14,147 nt of DNA from an uncultured Bacilli bacterium (GTDB taxonomy: Bacteria > Bacillota_I > Bacilli_A > RFN20 > CAG-826): positions 1-14,147 of the forward strand of contig CAKPAV010000011.1 in NCBI GenBank assembly GCA_934133115.1, written 5' to 3'. The number at the start of each line of letters is the position of its first letter. Within the stretch, counting starts at the first letter, position 1. Of this stretch, positions 13,673 through 14,147 are shown piece by piece. A program made the position numbers and the translations under genes. Below the pieces are notes generated by a model. The model was not told the DNA's origin, searched no databases, and saw only the letters and a list, made by a program, of their open reading frames with translations.

Positions 13673-14147
13673 TTTAAAAATTCGTCAATATATTGACCCT
13701 TTCCACGATACTCTATTCTTGCAACTTTTACTTTGTTTAAATTACTATTATTGTTAGCTAATCGCTTGTTTTTATACTCTTCTTTTTCATTATTTGATAA
13801 AAAACAAATTTTAATAAATTTTAAATTATTAATTGCTTTATTTGTTTTTATTACATATTGTGAGCCTAGATTTGTAGCCGCAAGTGCATGCTCACATTGC
13901 TCATTTGTTATACTACCATCAACGAATTCAGAAATTAAATCAAACATTCTATTATCGGCAATTGGAGCAATAATTACATCAGCATCATCTATTTTTTTAA
14001 CAATGTTTTTAATAAGATTATTATCTTTATACTCCATAATCCAACCACGATAATACGCAATTGCTAACATCCATTCTGTATTCACATTAAATTTTATAAT
14101 TTTTAAATCACTAGTATCTAAAGAAAAAGCATAAACATATTTTGATG
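13669..14147 (-). CDS. DUF3990-like protein, 5' end outside window
   Basis: C-terminal 158 codons or so of a gene running off the right edge. The GTG at 14085 is probably not the start: the frame stays open to 14147 and reads SKYVYAFSLDTSDLKIIKFN before 'VNTEWMLAIAYYRGW', a continuous domain. 'YVYxFxLDTSDLKxxxF' and 'TEWMLAIAYYRGWI', then 'ADVIIAPIADNRMFDLISEFVDGSI' and 'GSQYVIKTNKAINNLKFI', are the DUF3990 pattern as I recall it; the family has an ADP-ribosyltransferase-like fold by recollection, and its N-terminal 'YHGS' part would lie beyond the window. Joined by a 4-base overlap (ATGA) to the partner gene. Toxin-like activity is a hypothesis. Confidence 0.7.
   Translation of the reverse strand, partial: SKYVYAFSLDTSDLKIIKFNVNTEWMLAIAYYRGWIMEYKDNNLIKNIVKKIDDADVIIAPIADNRMFDLISEFVDGSITNEQCEHALAATNLGSQYVIKTNKAINNLKFIKICFLSNNEKEEYKNKRLANNNSNLNKVKVARIEYRGKGQYIDEFLK

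Noticed and set aside
13733..14053. Hydrophobic plus-strand frame of 106 residues opposite the DUF3990-like gene
   Set aside because: Antisense to a coding frame with family motifs; its hydrophobicity comes from the complement of Lys/Asn-rich codons.
14083..14085. GTG at 14085 as the true start of the DUF3990-like gene
   Set aside because: The frame remains open to the window end with domain-like sequence (SKYVYAFSLDTSDLK), so the gene is cut by the edge.
1..14147. CRISPR array, insertion sequence, tRNA or rRNA gene
   Set aside because: No regularly spaced repeats, no transposase motifs with terminal inverted repeats and no tRNA-like cloverleaf were seen on either strand.

Overview
The window reads as chromosomal DNA from a low-GC, Gram-positive-type bacterium (Bacillota or a walled relative of the Mollicutes, for example an uncultured Erysipelotrichia or RF39-like lineage). 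The signs are strong AGGAGG ribosome binding sites, sigma-A-type promoters, a tyrosine T-box, a CcpA-like regulator with a cre site, a zinc-free S4 protein and a murC gene for peptidoglycan. TGA is used as a stop in the 13669-13672 gene junction, so the code looks standard. The lineage is an inference; no rRNA gene is present.

Left part (1-912): the start of an ABC exporter gene (minus strand, cut by the window edge) lies divergent to an AraC-family regulator. Next (910-5700, minus strand) is a compact six-gene operon, oadA - oadG - biotin carrier - oadB - bioY - birA. It encodes a membrane sodium-pumping oxaloacetate decarboxylase split into four polypeptides, plus the biotin importer subunit and the biotin ligase needed to charge the carrier. 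A good promoter, a consensus cre site and a structured leader precede it; a terminator follows birA.

Middle (5716-8203): an orphan 81-residue protein and a HAD hydrolase are transcribed divergently. They are followed by a small SH3-like protein with its own promoter and by rpsD (S4), which has a long leader with competing and pseudoknot-compatible pairings. A gene-poor stretch of about 400 bases (8204-8602) contains two short coding-like remnants.

Right part (8603-14147, all minus strand): tyrS with a complete T-box leader (UAC specifier), a CcpA-like LacI-family regulator with a palindrome inside its own promoter, a YtxH-like membrane protein and murC. From memory, rpsD, tyrS, ccpA, ytxH and murC also neighbour one another in Bacillus subtilis, so this looks like an ancestral block with genes removed. 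Upstream of murC is an accessory two-gene unit with a 4-base ATGA overlap. One is a DUF3990-like protein that runs off the window end. The other is a 267-residue protein whose N-terminal half resembles the usual DUF3990 partner and whose C-terminal half resembles a degenerate pyrophosphatase fold. This pair, possibly toxin-antitoxin-like, is the most novel-looking content of the window.
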